From Clostridiaceae bacterium AM27-36LB (GTDB lineage Bacteria > Bacillota > Clostridia > Lachnospirales > Lachnospiraceae): 64,000 bases of DNA. The first letter of the stretch is position 1, and the number at the start of each line of letters is the position of its first letter. Shown here one piece after another: positions 53,405 to 63,111 of this stretch. Both the position numbers and the translations under genes were made by a program. Under the pieces are notes generated by a model. The model was not told where the DNA came from, did no database searches, and saw only the letters and a list, made by a program, of their open reading frames with translations. The stretch lies in contig QUJQ01000001.1 in assembly GCA_003480725.1 (NCBI GenBank), positions 186,001-250,000 on the forward strand. Reading direction: 5' to 3'.

Positions 53405-53434
53405 AGCTCCGGGATTCTTCCCGGAGCTTTTTTT
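53405..53434 (+). terminator. Terminator after the TepA-like gene
   Basis: AGCTCCGGG / CCCGGAGCT with TTTTTTT; perfect stem. Confidence 0.92.
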
Positions 53435-53523
53435 CAGGCATTCTTAAGATTCCTGAAGAATTTCCAAAGTCGGTATTTTTGAGAAAAAAGTATGGTAATG
53501 TATAAAAGCTACTTGAATTGTTG

Positions 53524-53552
53524 TTTACAAAACAAGACATATATGTTATTAT
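53524..53552 (+). promoter_or_regulatory. Promoter of the MacAB-type operon
   Basis: TTTACA (53524-53529), 17-nt spacer, TATTAT (53547-53552). Confidence 0.7.
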
Positions 53553-53604
53553 ACTAAGCACTCAATACAATAATTAAATAGCACAAAAAAGGAGGCGTAA
53601 GTAA

Positions 53605-54318
53605 TTGATAGAACCGTTGATCAGGGTCAGAGATCTTTGCAAAGTATATAATCCGGGGGAAAATGAAGTGCGTGCTCTGGATCATGTAGATCTGAGCATC
53701 GACAAGGGAGAACTGGTAGGTATTATCGGACATTCGGGATCTGGTAAATCTACACTGATGAATATGCTTGGATGTCTGGATGTTCCAACGTCCGGCAATT
53801 ATTATTTGAATGGTAAAGACGTGTCAAATATGACGGACGATGAACTGTCGGATGTGAGAAATGTGGAGATTGGATTTATCTTTCAAGGATTTAATCTGAT
53901 TCCCAATCTGACTGCCAAGGAAAATGTGGAATTGCCATTGATCTACAGAGGTGTTTCAAAGAAGGAAAGGGAAGACCTGGCAGTGGAGTCGTTGAAAGCC
54001 GTGGGACTGGAACATCGGATGGATCACAAGCCAAGCGAGATGTCAGGAGGACAGCAGCAGCGAGTGGCTATTGCCAGAGCCATTGCGGCCAGACCGCCGG
54101 TGATACTGGCAGATGAGCCAACCGGGAATCTGGATTCCCGTTCTACACAGGAGATCATGGAAGTGTTAAAGGAACTTCACCGAAGCGGACGGACCGTGAT
54201 CCTGATCACTCATGACGATGAGATTGCTGCACAGGTGAATCGGGTGATCCGGATCAAGGATGGAAAAGTAGAAGCAGACTTTATGAACAAGCAGACAGGA
54301 GAGAGATACAATGCATAA
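53605..54318 (+). CDS. ABC transporter ATP-binding protein (MacB/LolD type)
   Basis: ATPase of a MacAB-like system, 237 residues. Walker [10 protein letters not shown] (about 38-46), signature [13 protein letters not shown] and Walker [13 protein letters not shown], all intact, in the MJ0796/LolD subgroup. TTG start with AGGAGGCG. It overlaps the next gene by 8 nt. It powers the FtsX-fold permease encoded two genes downstream, extruding a hydrophobic drug, peptide or lipid. Confidence 0.92.
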   Translation: MIEPLIRVRDLCKVYNPGENEVRALDHVDLSIDKGELVGIIGHSGSGKSTLMNMLGCLDVPTSGNYYLNGKDVSNMTDDELSDVRNVEIGFIFQGFNLIPNLTAKENVELPLIYRGVSKKEREDLAVESLKAVGLEHRMDHKPSEMSGGQQQRVAIARAIAARPPVILADEPTGNLDSRSTQEIMEVLKELHRSGRTVILITHDDEIAAQVNRVIRIKDGKVEADFMNKQTGERYNA

Positions 54319-55702
54319 ATTTTGGAGAAGGAAGAAAGAACAGAGCGAGAACACGACAGAGCTTGTAAAGGCAGAACTGACACCACAACAGAAGAAAAAG
54401 AGAAAGAAGCGGATCATCGGAGGTGTGATCGCTGCCGCACTGGTGTTATTTATTGTAAGCCGGGTACTGACACCGGCAGCACTTCCGATGGTCATGGTGC
54501 GAAGTGCCGAGAAAGGAACCGTGAAACAGACCATAGACACCAGCGGTACGGTAAAGACCGAACAGCAGAAGACCTATTTTTCACCATTAGCAGCCATAGT
54601 AGAAGCATGTAAGGTGCAGGAAGGCGATGCGGTAGAGGCAGGACAGGTGCTTCTGACCTATGATGCACAGGATCTGGAAAACCGGAAGAAAGAAGCAGCA
54701 CTGCAGAACGACGAAGCATATTATGGATATCAGAACACGATGGATAAGAACAGCAAAGATACTTCCGAGTACAGCCGTTCCAGCCATGATGTGGAGATCC
54801 TGGAGCAGCAGGTGGAGAATGCGAAAGCAGAGGTCCGTGCGTTGAAACAATATCTGACGGATATGGGATGTTTTTTGAGAGAAGCACAGAATGACAATCA
54901 CAAAAATCTGGCAGAAGAATATCAGGCCAAGATCGATCAGGCAACCAATCAGTTGGCTGTGAAGGAGGAAGAACTGGCAGAATTTCAGAGTGATCTGTCT
55001 GAACAGAAAGGAATCAAAAATTCTACAGAAAGTACGATGATGACAGCAGACGCAAAAAAGCAGGCAGAAGCTGCCAAAGAGCTGCAGGCACTGAAGTCTG
55101 CCGAGGTGACCGATGCGGTGGCACAGGTCAGTGATGGTATCAAAGCCGACTTTGCAGGTATTGTGACTGGTGTCAAAGCTGTGGATGGCAGCAACGTGGA
55201 AAATGGCGGAGAACTTTTTACCGTCAGCAGTATCGAGAAGGTGTGTGTGGATGTTTCGTTTAGTAAAAGTGATCTGGAAAAGATAGAAGAAGGACAGAAA
55301 GCTGTTGCGACTATCGCAGGAAAACAGTATGAAGGAACTGTTACAAGAATCAGTCGTGCAGCTGCCAAGAATGAAAAAGGTGCATCGATCATTCAGGGAG
55401 AGATCCATATCGATAACCCGGATGCAGACCTCTATCTGGGTGTGGATGCCAGGGTGATGGTGGAAGGCAACAAGGCAGAAAATGTTGTGATGATCCCCGT
55501 TGAAGCAATCAATATCGGTAAGGATGGAAGCTTTGTCTATGTGGTAACAGATGGCATGGTTCAGAAGCGGATGGTGACAGCAGGAATCTCTTCAGATGAG
55601 TATACAGAGATCAAGAAAGGGCTGGAAGTCGGAGAACAGGTGATCATCAGTGTGGATGCCGGCATCGAAGAGGGCATGGCAGTCAATCCGGTGGAGGGTT
55701 GA
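54311..55702 (+). CDS. HlyD-family periplasmic adaptor-like protein
   Basis: Membrane-fusion protein, 463 residues. One N-terminal helix (KRIIGGVIAAALVLFIVS), a biotinyl-lipoyl-like fold around VEACKVQEGDAVEAGQVLLTY, a long coiled coil (about 115-265) and beta-barrel domains (GIVTGVKAVDGSNVENGG, VMIPVEAINI). In Gram-positives such proteins bind the permease from outside. Overlaps both neighbours, so coupled. Confidence 0.9.
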   Translation: MHKFWRRKKEQSENTTELVKAELTPQQKKKRKKRIIGGVIAAALVLFIVSRVLTPAALPMVMVRSAEKGTVKQTIDTSGTVKTEQQKTYFSPLAAIVEACKVQEGDAVEAGQVLLTYDAQDLENRKKEAALQNDEAYYGYQNTMDKNSKDTSEYSRSSHDVEILEQQVENAKAEVRALKQYLTDMGCFLREAQNDNHKNLAEEYQAKIDQATNQLAVKEEELAEFQSDLSEQKGIKNSTESTMMTADAKKQAEAAKELQALKSAEVTDAVAQVSDGIKADFAGIVTGVKAVDGSNVENGGELFTVSSIEKVCVDVSFSKSDLEKIEEGQKAVATIAGKQYEGTVTRISRAAAKNEKGASIIQGEIHIDNPDADLYLGVDARVMVEGNKAENVVMIPVEAINIGKDGSFVYVVTDGMVQKRMVTAGISSDEYTEIKKGLEVGEQVIISVDAGIEEGMAVNPVEG

Positions 55703-55704
55703 GT

Positions 55705-56919
55705 ATGGGACAACTCTGGGAATATGTAAAAATGGCATTGACCAATATTCGCATGAACAGGGGCCGGTCATTCCTGACTATGCTGGGCATTATCATTGGG
55801 GTATCATCGGTGATTCTGATCATGTCGGTGGGCAATGGAGCCAGGATGGAGATGGAGCAGGAGCTGACAGCTGTGGCAGGCGGACAAATCTATATCTATG
55901 TCAACAGTAATCTGGAAGAAGTGCCGGTGATCACCGAAGCGGATCGGGAGGCGATCCGTATGCTGGATGGAGTGAAAGGCTGTACTTCTACGGCAGGAAA
56001 TATGCTGAATAGTGTTACAACAGGAAAAGGAACCTTTGATGCGATCGTGAATTATGCTGATCCAGATGATGAGTTTTCAAATAATTCTGTTATGGCCTGC
56101 GGACATTGGTACACCTGGGATGATTTTTATGCAGGAAATGATGTGGCTGTGATCAGCGAAGCAGATGCTGTCCGTATGTTTGGGACTACAGATGTGATCG
56201 GGCTGACCTTTGAAATGGATGATGGAGATGTTATTAAAAATATGAGAATCGTTGGTGTGAAGAAATCCATAGATGGTGCTTTTGTGGCAACCGGATATGG
56301 GGATGCTTATCTGGACATCAATGTACCTTATACTTCGGATTCTTACTGGGCACAGTTTAATGATTTTGACAATGTCTATGTATTTTCACAGAATAGTTCC
56401 GGTACGAAGGAAATCGCACAGGAGGTAAAGGGCCTGCTTGAAGCTCGTCACGGAATGACCGGTCAGGATGCATTCCTGATCGAAGACTTTGAAAGCCAGA
56501 TGGCTTCAGTGATGCAGGTGCTCAGTATGATCACCATCTTTATTATGCTGGTGGCGGCTATTTCCCTGCTGGTAGGAGGTATTGGTGTTATGAATATTAT
56601 GCTGGTATCAGTGACAGAGAGGACTCGTGAGATCGGTATTCGAAAAGCGCTGGGAGCCAGAACGAAATCCATTCTGGTTCAGTTTCTGGCGGAGTCAGCC
56701 ATCATCACCGGTATTGGAGGCGTGATCGGTATTGTGCTGGGTATCGGCGGAGCTTATGCAATCTGTGCACTTCCTATGGTGGCTTTTCCTCCGTCTGTCA
56801 GTATGGCGACTGTGTTGACTGCAACCATATTTTCCTGTGGTGTCGGTATTTTCTTTGGTATCTATCCGGCCAGAAAAGCAGCGCATTTAAGTCCTATTGA
56901 GGCTTTGCGGAGAAATTAA
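55705..56919 (+). CDS. ABC transporter permease (MacB/FtsX fold)
   Basis: Permease of the MacAB-type system, 404 residues. N-terminal helix RSFLTMLGIIIGVSSVILIMSV, a large extracytoplasmic MacB_PCD domain (about 50-270) and the C-terminal FtsX helices with GGIGVMNIMLVSVTERTREIG and PARKAAHLSPIEALR. The ATG at 55705 has GGAGGG six nt upstream. Confidence 0.92.
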   Translation: MGQLWEYVKMALTNIRMNRGRSFLTMLGIIIGVSSVILIMSVGNGARMEMEQELTAVAGGQIYIYVNSNLEEVPVITEADREAIRMLDGVKGCTSTAGNMLNSVTTGKGTFDAIVNYADPDDEFSNNSVMACGHWYTWDDFYAGNDVAVISEADAVRMFGTTDVIGLTFEMDDGDVIKNMRIVGVKKSIDGAFVATGYGDAYLDINVPYTSDSYWAQFNDFDNVYVFSQNSSGTKEIAQEVKGLLEARHGMTGQDAFLIEDFESQMASVMQVLSMITIFIMLVAAISLLVGGIGVMNIMLVSVTERTREIGIRKALGARTKSILVQFLAESAIITGIGGVIGIVLGIGGAYAICALPMVAFPPSVSMATVLTATIFSCGVGIFFGIYPARKAAHLSPIEALRRN

Positions 56920-56994
56920 TAAAATGGGTTGCTCAAACCGTAAGAAAAGTATATGCTGATGATAATGATATACGAAAAAAGGGGAGCAACAATA

Positions 56995-57771
56995 ATGGAA
57001 AGAACAGAACGGGATACGCCGGAGTGTTTTTTGCATGAGATCCTGATCATGGGAGAACTGATGCAGACCTGCGGAGCAGAGGTGTTCCGGGTGGAAGATA
57101 CTCTGGCACGAATGGGAAAAGCCTACGGCGTGGAGCGTATGAATGTGTTTGTGATCACTTCCAGTATTGTGATCACAATGGAATTAAAAGATGGAAGAGA
57201 ACTAACCCAGACCCGCAGGGTCAGGAAAGCGGGAGGTAATGATTTTACCAGGCTGGAATATCTCAATGTGCTAAGCCGGGAGTATTGTGATAATCCGTTT
57301 CCGGCAGGAGAACTTGGACGGAGGCTGGCGCAGATCCGTAAGATCAGGATTCCACAGCGGGAGCGGTATATAGGAAACATTCTGGCAGCATCAAGCTTTG
57401 CTGTGTTTTTTGGAGGTGGATGGAAAGATGCTTTGATTTCCGGAATCTTTGCAGTGGCGATCAGTCTTTTGCAGGATTATGTGGAGTTGATCTGTATGAA
57501 TACTATGGTATTTAATGTGATCGCTTCTTTTCTGACAGGGATCGGTATCCGGCTCATATGCCGGTTGGTGCCAGGGCTTGATATGGATATGATCATGATT
57601 GGTGATATTATGTTGTTGATTCCAGGTATTCCTATCACCAATGCGGTGAGAGATGTGCTGACCGGAGACACCATATCGGGAATCATGAGGTTTATTGAAG
57701 CTATGCTCTGGGCCGGATGTCTGGCATTTGGTTTTCTGAGCGCATTCTGGATTGTAGGAAAGGTGTGGTGA
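56995..57771 (+). CDS. Threonine/serine exporter, N-terminal-type subunit
   Basis: ThrE-type exporter half, 258 residues: a cytoplasmic domain (about 1-120; ILIMGELMQTCGAEVFRVEDT) then five helices. The ThrE family is one protein in Corynebacterium, but here it is split, as in YjjP/YjjB. RBS GGGGAG supports the ATG at 56995. The partner starts 5 nt downstream. Substrate is inferred from the family: L-threonine, serine or a small dicarboxylate. Confidence 0.87.
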   Translation: MERTERDTPECFLHEILIMGELMQTCGAEVFRVEDTLARMGKAYGVERMNVFVITSSIVITMELKDGRELTQTRRVRKAGGNDFTRLEYLNVLSREYCDNPFPAGELGRRLAQIRKIRIPQRERYIGNILAASSFAVFFGGGWKDALISGIFAVAISLLQDYVELICMNTMVFNVIASFLTGIGIRLICRLVPGLDMDMIMIGDIMLLIPGIPITNAVRDVLTGDTISGIMRFIEAMLWAGCLAFGFLSAFWIVGKVW

Positions 57772-57775
57772 TCGT

Positions 57776-58243
57776 ATGGGAGAAATAGCTACATGGGGGA
57801 AACTGCTGCAGCTTTTGATGGCATTTTTTGGATCGGCCGGATTTGCGATCATGTTTCATCTTCGCAGAAATTTTCTGATGATCGCATCCTTTGGGGGACT
57901 GCTGACCTGGCTGGTGTATCTGATCTGTGCACCTGTCATGCCAGGATATTTCTTCCCGTCTCTGGCGGCAAGTGCATTTGGTGCATTGTATGCGGAAGTG
58001 CTGGCGCGGTGGCTGAAAGCACCGTCCACATTATTCTTTATTGTGGCGATGATCCCGCTGATTCCGGGAAGTACATTATATTACAGTATGAGCTGTGCAG
58101 TGTACGGACAACTGGCACAGGCAAGTATCTATGGCTTACAGACTTTTCAGTGCGCACTTGGAATTGGTACAGGCATGAGCATTGTCTGGGCACTGTGTGA
58201 TTTTTCAAGAAAAATGCAGGCGTGGTGGAAGGAACGCGAGTGA
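57776..58243 (+). CDS. Threonine/serine exporter, C-terminal-type subunit
   Basis: A 155-residue membrane protein with five helices of the ThrE C-terminal/YjjB type (LIPGSTLYYSMSCAVYGQ). It complements the previous gene to form the full exporter. It has GGTGTGG near the ATG as a modest RBS. Cotranscribed with the N-terminal partner. Confidence 0.87.
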   Translation: MGEIATWGKLLQLLMAFFGSAGFAIMFHLRRNFLMIASFGGLLTWLVYLICAPVMPGYFFPSLAASAFGALYAEVLARWLKAPSTLFFIVAMIPLIPGSTLYYSMSCAVYGQLAQASIYGLQTFQCALGIGTGMSIVWALCDFSRKMQAWWKERE

Positions 58244-58255
58244 CATGCAGAAAAT

Positions 58256-58326
58256 ATATACTTTGAATATCAAAGTATATTGACAGGATGCCGCATTTGT
58301 TATATACTTTGAAAGTCAAAATAATA
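58256..58326 (+). promoter_or_regulatory. Promoter with twin FabT-like palindromes
   Basis: Perfect 11-3-11 inverted repeat ATATACTTTGA-ATA-TCAAAGTATAT (58256-58280) abuts the -35 TTGACA (58280-58285). The -10 TATACT (58303-58308) lies in a second, imperfect copy with core TTTGA-AAG-TCAAA (58308-58320). The core resembles FabT-type (MarR family) sites in fatty-acid operons. The carboxyltransferase gene begins at 58345. Confidence 0.8.
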
Positions 58327-58344
58327 TTCAGAGGTGTATGACAT

Positions 58345-59955
58345 ATGTGGAGAGACAGAATCAATGTCCTGGATAAGAAGAGAAACAGAATTTTACAGGC
58401 GGGTGGAGCTGACCGTATTGAAAAGCAGCATAAGAGTGGAAAACTTACAGCCCGTGAAAGAATCGATATGCTTTTTGATCCAGGAACTTTTGTGGAAGTA
58501 GACAGTTTTATAGAATCAAGAATTGATGATTTTGGTCTGGATAAGAAGAGAGTGCCTGGAGATGGCGTAGTGACCGGATATGGTGAGATCAATGGACGTA
58601 CAGTGTTCGTGTCTTCTGAGGACTTTACAGTTATCGGAGGATCACTGGGTGAATATCATTCCATGAAGATCGCCCGAATCCAGGATATGGCTTATGATAT
58701 GAAGGCACCGATCATCATGATCAATGACAGTGGCGGAGCCCGTATCGAGGAGGGTATCGACTCTTTGAGCGGTTATGCAAATATTTTTCTGAGAAATACA
58801 AAAGCATCCGGCGTGATCCCGCAGATCGCAGTGATCGTGGGACCTTGTTCCGGCGGAGCATGCTATTCTCCGGCAATCTGCGATTACATTTTCATGGTAG
58901 ATGATATCAGTAAAATGTTTATTACCGGACCGCAGGTAGTAAAGACTGTCGTAAATGAAGAATGTACAGTAGAAGAACTAGGAGGTGCGAAAGTGCATGC
59001 CACCAAGAGCGGTGTGACACATTTTACTTACCAAGATGAGACTTCCTGCTTTGAGGGAGTGAAGCAGCTTCTGTCCTATCTGCCTGGCAGCTACCTGGAG
59101 AAGCCTCCGGTAAAGGAATTGGCTGATGAGACTAATGGAAAGAAATCACTGTTGTATGCACTGAATACGCTGGTCAGAGGTAAAAAGATGGATACCCAGG
59201 ACTATTGTGGAGAACTGGTGGATATTGTGCCGGACAATTCCAGAAAGGCATATGATGTGCTGGAAGTGATCGAACGTATCTGCGATAAGGATAGTTTCCT
59301 GGAAGTTCAGAAGGATTTTGCAAAAAACATTGTAGTAGGATATGCAAGAATTAATGGAGAAAGCGTTGGAATCGTGGCAAATCAGCCGATGGTGCTGGCA
59401 GGAAGCCTTGATTATGATGCATCTGACAAGGCGGCAAGATTTATCCGTACTTGCGACTGCTATAATGTACCGTTGGTAGTGCTGGTAGATGTGCCTGCAT
59501 TTATGCCGGGAACTGCACAGGAACATAAAGGAATCATCCGCCACGGAGCCAAGATGCTGTATGCATTTTCTGAGGCGACTGTTCCGAAGATTTCTGTGAT
59601 TATGAGAAAAGCGTACGGTGGTGCTTATATTGCCATGAACAGTAAGAACATGGGAGCAGATCTGGTCTATGCCTGGCCAGGAGCAGAGATTGCTGTTATG
59701 GGAGCAGAAGGAGCTGTCAACATTGCGTTCCGCCGTACCATCAATGAATCAGAAGATAAAGAAGCAACACGAGCACAGCTTGTTCAGGAATATAAGGACA
59801 AGTTCATGAATCCCTATGTGGCAGCGTCTCGTGGATTTGTCACGGAAGTTATTCGTCCGGATGAGACAAGAAGCCGTCTGAAAGCAGCATTAAAAATGCT
59901 CAAAAACAAGCAGGTAGCACCTGTTCCGAAAAAACATGGAAATATTCCATTGTAA
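58345..59955 (+). CDS. Acyl-CoA carboxyltransferase (biotin-dependent decarboxylase/carboxylase beta)
   Basis: Carboxyltransferase of the propionyl-/methylmalonyl-/glutaconyl-CoA family, 536 residues. N-terminal half LTARERIDMLFDPGTFVE, INDSGGARIEEGID, GPCSGGACYSPAI; C-terminal half VPAFMPGTAQEHKGIIRHG, RKAYGGAYIAMNSK, AEIAVMGAEGAVNI. Both crotonase-like halves are intact. It would need a biotin carrier and either a biotin carboxylase or a membrane decarboxylase, none of which is adjacent. The promoter carries twin FabT-like palindromes, hinting at lipid-related control. Confidence 0.9.
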   Translation: MWRDRINVLDKKRNRILQAGGADRIEKQHKSGKLTARERIDMLFDPGTFVEVDSFIESRIDDFGLDKKRVPGDGVVTGYGEINGRTVFVSSEDFTVIGGSLGEYHSMKIARIQDMAYDMKAPIIMINDSGGARIEEGIDSLSGYANIFLRNTKASGVIPQIAVIVGPCSGGACYSPAICDYIFMVDDISKMFITGPQVVKTVVNEECTVEELGGAKVHATKSGVTHFTYQDETSCFEGVKQLLSYLPGSYLEKPPVKELADETNGKKSLLYALNTLVRGKKMDTQDYCGELVDIVPDNSRKAYDVLEVIERICDKDSFLEVQKDFAKNIVVGYARINGESVGIVANQPMVLAGSLDYDASDKAARFIRTCDCYNVPLVVLVDVPAFMPGTAQEHKGIIRHGAKMLYAFSEATVPKISVIMRKAYGGAYIAMNSKNMGADLVYAWPGAEIAVMGAEGAVNIAFRRTINESEDKEATRAQLVQEYKDKFMNPYVAASRGFVTEVIRPDETRSRLKAALKMLKNKQVAPVPKKHGNIPL

Positions 59956-60155
59956 AAAAGTGGGAAAAATTGGCATAAAAGACATGGGAATTCCATATAA
60001 AGATGTCTTGTATAATAAAATAATTCTTAAAAATTAAAAATATATAAAAAAATAAAAAAAATAGAAAAATTATCTTGTGCAAATGTAACAATAGGAACTG
60101 AGCACAACCTGTGGTATACTACATAAGACAGCATAGGAAGAAAGGAGGAAAAAAG

Positions 60156-60596
60156 ATGTTAAAGGATTTGACAAGTGAGAACCTGATCCGCCTTAATATC
60201 GAAGCTACAGACTGGGAAGATGCCGTGCGTAAAGCTGCGCAGCCGCTTCTTGAGGCTGGTAAAGTAAAACAGTCCTATATCGATGATATTATCGTTGGAG
60301 CAAAGGAATCCGGTCCTTATTTTGTTCTTGCACAGCATGTGGCACTGCCGCACGCAAGACCGGAAGCTGGCGCACTTGAGAGTGCTATCGGCGTTGCAAC
60401 ACTTGCTACACCGGTTGAGTTTGGAAGCGAAGCGAACGATCCGGTTAAGTATCTGTTCTGTTTAAGCGCAAGAAACAATACCGAGCATCTTGACGCCCTG
60501 GCAGATCTGGCCGAGAGACTGGAAGACCAGGAGTTCTTCAAAATGTTGGATCAGGCAACCGACCCGAAAGAGGTTCTGGATTACCTGAGCAAGTAG
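60156..60596 (+). CDS. PTS EIIA, fructose/ascorbate type
   Basis: Phosphocarrier EIIA-2-type domain, 146 residues. The phospho-His is in HVALPHARPEAGA (about H66), following AKESGPYFVLAQ. The ATG at 60156 has AAAGGAGG 7 nt upstream; upstream in-frame codons lack support. A -10-like TATACT lies at about 60115. First gene of the PTS-aldolase operon. Confidence 0.9.
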   Translation: MLKDLTSENLIRLNIEATDWEDAVRKAAQPLLEAGKVKQSYIDDIIVGAKESGPYFVLAQHVALPHARPEAGALESAIGVATLATPVEFGSEANDPVKYLFCLSARNNTEHLDALADLAERLEDQEFFKMLDQATDPKEVLDYLSK

Positions 60597-60632
60597 TATC
60601 TACAAAACAAATTAATCAAGGAGGATTGGATT

Positions 60633-60911
60633 ATGTACAAAGCATTAGTTTGCTGCCGTGCAGGCATGGGTTCCAGTATGCTGCTCAAGATCAAAGCTGA
60701 TCAGGTTATCAATGAGAATAACTTCCCGATCAAGACTGAGCATGGCAATCTGGATTCTATCGTAGGTTTCACTGGAGACCTGGTTATCACTATGGATGAC
60801 CTGGCTGGAGAGCTGAAGGACAAAGTTCCGTATGCGCTTGGTATCCGCAATATCGTAGATAAAGCAGAGATGAAAGCAAAACTGGAAGAGTTCCTTGCTA
60901 CCAAACAGTAA
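60633..60911 (+). CDS. PTS EIIB, ascorbate/SgaB type
   Basis: A 92-residue EIIB with phospho-Cys in ALVCCRAGMGSSMLL (about residue 8; adjacent cysteines), typical of lactose/ascorbate-type IIB proteins. RBS AAGGAGG. It relays phosphate from EIIA to the sugar bound by EIIC. Confidence 0.9.
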   Translation: MYKALVCCRAGMGSSMLLKIKADQVINENNFPIKTEHGNLDSIVGFTGDLVITMDDLAGELKDKVPYALGIRNIVDKAEMKAKLEEFLATKQ

Positions 60912-60981
60912 TCTTATTTTTGAATGAATACGGCGGCGCATCAGGCGCTGATCGTGAATTTATGTTAGGGGAGAAAATTTA

Positions 60982-62268
60982 ATGTTAGATGCAATTTTAG
61001 CACAGTCACGTAATACGGCTCTTATTATGGGTCTTGTTGCACTGATCGGTCTGCTTCTTCAGAAGAAGAGTGCAGTAGATACTATCAGTGGAACTGTAAA
61101 AACAGTTATTGGATTCATGGTATTCAATATCGGATCCAATGCAATGTCCGCAGTAGTTAATGATTTTACAACCCTGTTCAACACCGCTTTTGGTATTGCA
61201 GGTGTTACCACTCAGGTTGAGCTTGCAACTGCTCTGGCTCTGGATACTTACGGAACCGAGGTTGCTCTGGTATTTGTTATCGGATTTATCATGAACCTTG
61301 TATTTGCAAAGTTCACACCGTTCAAATCTATTTTCCTTACCGGACAGCACTTCCTGTATTTCGCATGCGTTATCGCTCTGGTATTTATCGCTAACGATAT
61401 GCCGATGGCTGTAACCGTAGTTGTTGGTGGTATTATGCTTGGTTTCTGTGGTGCTGCACTGCCGACTCTGTGCCAGCGCTTCATGAAAGATCTGACCGGT
61501 GCAGACAACCTGTCCATGGGTCACTTCAACTGCCTTGGATATGCATTCTCCGGATATGTAGGATTACTGTTCGAGAAAGCTGGCGGAAACAAAGAGAAGA
61601 GTGATGCAAGCAATGTAAATATGCCGAAATTCTTCGAGCTGTTCAGAGACTTCGTATTCTCAGTAGCTCTGTTCATGGTAGTTCTGTTCTACATCGCAGT
61701 AATCGCTTGCGTTGTAAACGGACATATGGATGTTGTTCTTGAGAAATCCGGAAACAATATCTGGTTCATCTATCCGTTCCTGCAGGGACTGCAGTTTGCG
61801 GCTGGTATGAGCGTTCTTATTTATGGTGTTCGTCAGTTCATCGCAGAGATCACCGCAGCATTCGTTGCAATCTCTGAGAAGTACATCCCGAACTCCAAAC
61901 CGGCAGTTGATTGTCCGGCTATCTTCCCGTTCGCACCGACTGCAGTATTGATCGGTTTTGTTGGATCTTTCCTTGGCGGACTTGTTGCTATGGCTATCAT
62001 GGTTGCTATGCACAGCAGCACTATCATGATTCCGGCAGCTGGTATCTGCTTCTTCTCCGGCGGTACTTGCGGTGTATTCGGAAACATCCATGGTGGATGG
62101 AAAGGTGCACTTGTTGGTTCCTTTATCGTAGGTATGGCTCTGACCGGTCTGCCTCTGATTCTGTATCCGGCATTTGCTGCTCTGGGAATTGCTGATGCTT
62201 CCTTCCCGAACGTTGACTACAACATTCTGGGTGCTGCATTGAACGCAATCCTTGGAATCTTTCACTAA
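60982..62268 (+). CDS. PTS EIIC, ascorbate/UlaA type
   Basis: A 428-residue permease of the SgaT/UlaA family, about 10-11 helices. Conserved stretches include VKTVIGFMVFNIGSNAMSAV, LFTGQ-like FLTGQHFLYFACVIA, and CFFSGGTCGVFGNIHGGW near the C-terminus. UlaA-type permeases take L-ascorbate; some homologues take other sugar acids or pentitols. The downstream enzymes are unlike the ula ascorbate genes, so the substrate here is open. Confidence 0.9.
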   Translation: MLDAILAQSRNTALIMGLVALIGLLLQKKSAVDTISGTVKTVIGFMVFNIGSNAMSAVVNDFTTLFNTAFGIAGVTTQVELATALALDTYGTEVALVFVIGFIMNLVFAKFTPFKSIFLTGQHFLYFACVIALVFIANDMPMAVTVVVGGIMLGFCGAALPTLCQRFMKDLTGADNLSMGHFNCLGYAFSGYVGLLFEKAGGNKEKSDASNVNMPKFFELFRDFVFSVALFMVVLFYIAVIACVVNGHMDVVLEKSGNNIWFIYPFLQGLQFAAGMSVLIYGVRQFIAEITAAFVAISEKYIPNSKPAVDCPAIFPFAPTAVLIGFVGSFLGGLVAMAIMVAMHSSTIMIPAAGICFFSGGTCGVFGNIHGGWKGALVGSFIVGMALTGLPLILYPAFAALGIADASFPNVDYNILGAALNAILGIFH

Positions 62269-62279
62269 TTAAAACATTT

Positions 62280-62313
62280 GGGCGGGGGAAACTAGTTTTT
62301 CCCTGCCTTTTTT
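62280..62313 (+). terminator. Hairpin between EIIC and the aldolase gene
   Basis: GGCGGGGGAAA / TTTCCCTGCC stem followed by TTTTTT. In an operon it would lower expression of the downstream enzymes relative to the PTS. Confidence 0.7.
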
Positions 62314-62330
62314 AGCGAGAAAATGAGAAA

Positions 62331-63092
62331 ATGATGGAACTCAAAGAGTTATGGCTTAAACAAAAATTAAAAGGTGTGTTTGTTCAGACGGTGGACAGTC
62401 CTGCCATGCCGCTGATTGCGCAGCAGGCTGGAATGGATTTTATCTTTTATGACTGCGAACATGGTTCTTTTACGTACGACAAACTGACAAACCTGATCCT
62501 GCTTGGAAATGGAAGAGGGTTTCCTTCTATTGTAAGAGTGGCACAGCTTGCGCGGGCTGACGTGTCTGGAATTCTGGACTGTGGAGCCAGCGGAGTTATG
62601 GTACCTATGATGGAGACAAAAGAGCAGGCAGAGCAGTTTGTGGGCTGGAGTAAATATCCGCCGGAGGGGATCAGAAGCTATTCTGGTGGACCTCATACGG
62701 ATTTTGGTCCAAGCGGAAACCATGAGCGCCGGATGAAAGAGATGAATCACCGTACAATGGCGATCGCACAGATCGAGACTGTCAAAGGTGTCGAAAATGT
62801 AGATGAGATCCTCAGCGTTGATGGTATTGATGCGGCAATTGTTGGCCCGTGTGATCTTGGTATTTCCATGGGAAATCCAGATAATGTCATGGACGAACGG
62901 GAACTGGCAATGATCCAGAAAGTAGCGGACTCCTGCAGAAAGCATGGAAAAGCATTTGGAATCATTGGAGGAAATCAACTGCTCAAGCATTTTTATAAAG
63001 ATGTCAATATTCTGGTTTCGGCAATTGATGCCCATATGCTCAGAGACTGCATGAAAAAAGCGGTAGAAGAGTATAACAATCTGGGAGAATGA
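62331..63092 (+). CDS. HpcH/HpaI family aldolase
   Basis: Class II aldolase related to 2-keto-3-deoxy acid aldolases, 253 residues: DFIFYDCEHGSFTYD, VRVAQLARADVSGILDCGASGVMVP, MAIAQIETVKGVENVDEI, GPCDLGISMG. It cleaves 2-keto-3-deoxy sugar acids to pyruvate and an aldehyde. Two in-frame ATGs (62331, 62334) are adjacent; no clear RBS. Next to PTS and a SIS isomerase, it likely acts on a phosphorylated sugar acid. Confidence 0.88.
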   Translation: MMELKELWLKQKLKGVFVQTVDSPAMPLIAQQAGMDFIFYDCEHGSFTYDKLTNLILLGNGRGFPSIVRVAQLARADVSGILDCGASGVMVPMMETKEQAEQFVGWSKYPPEGIRSYSGGPHTDFGPSGNHERRMKEMNHRTMAIAQIETVKGVENVDEILSVDGIDAAIVGPCDLGISMGNPDNVMDERELAMIQKVADSCRKHGKAFGIIGGNQLLKHFYKDVNILVSAIDAHMLRDCMKKAVEEYNNLGE

Positions 63093-63111
63093 CAGAAGAA
63101 AGGAACTTATT

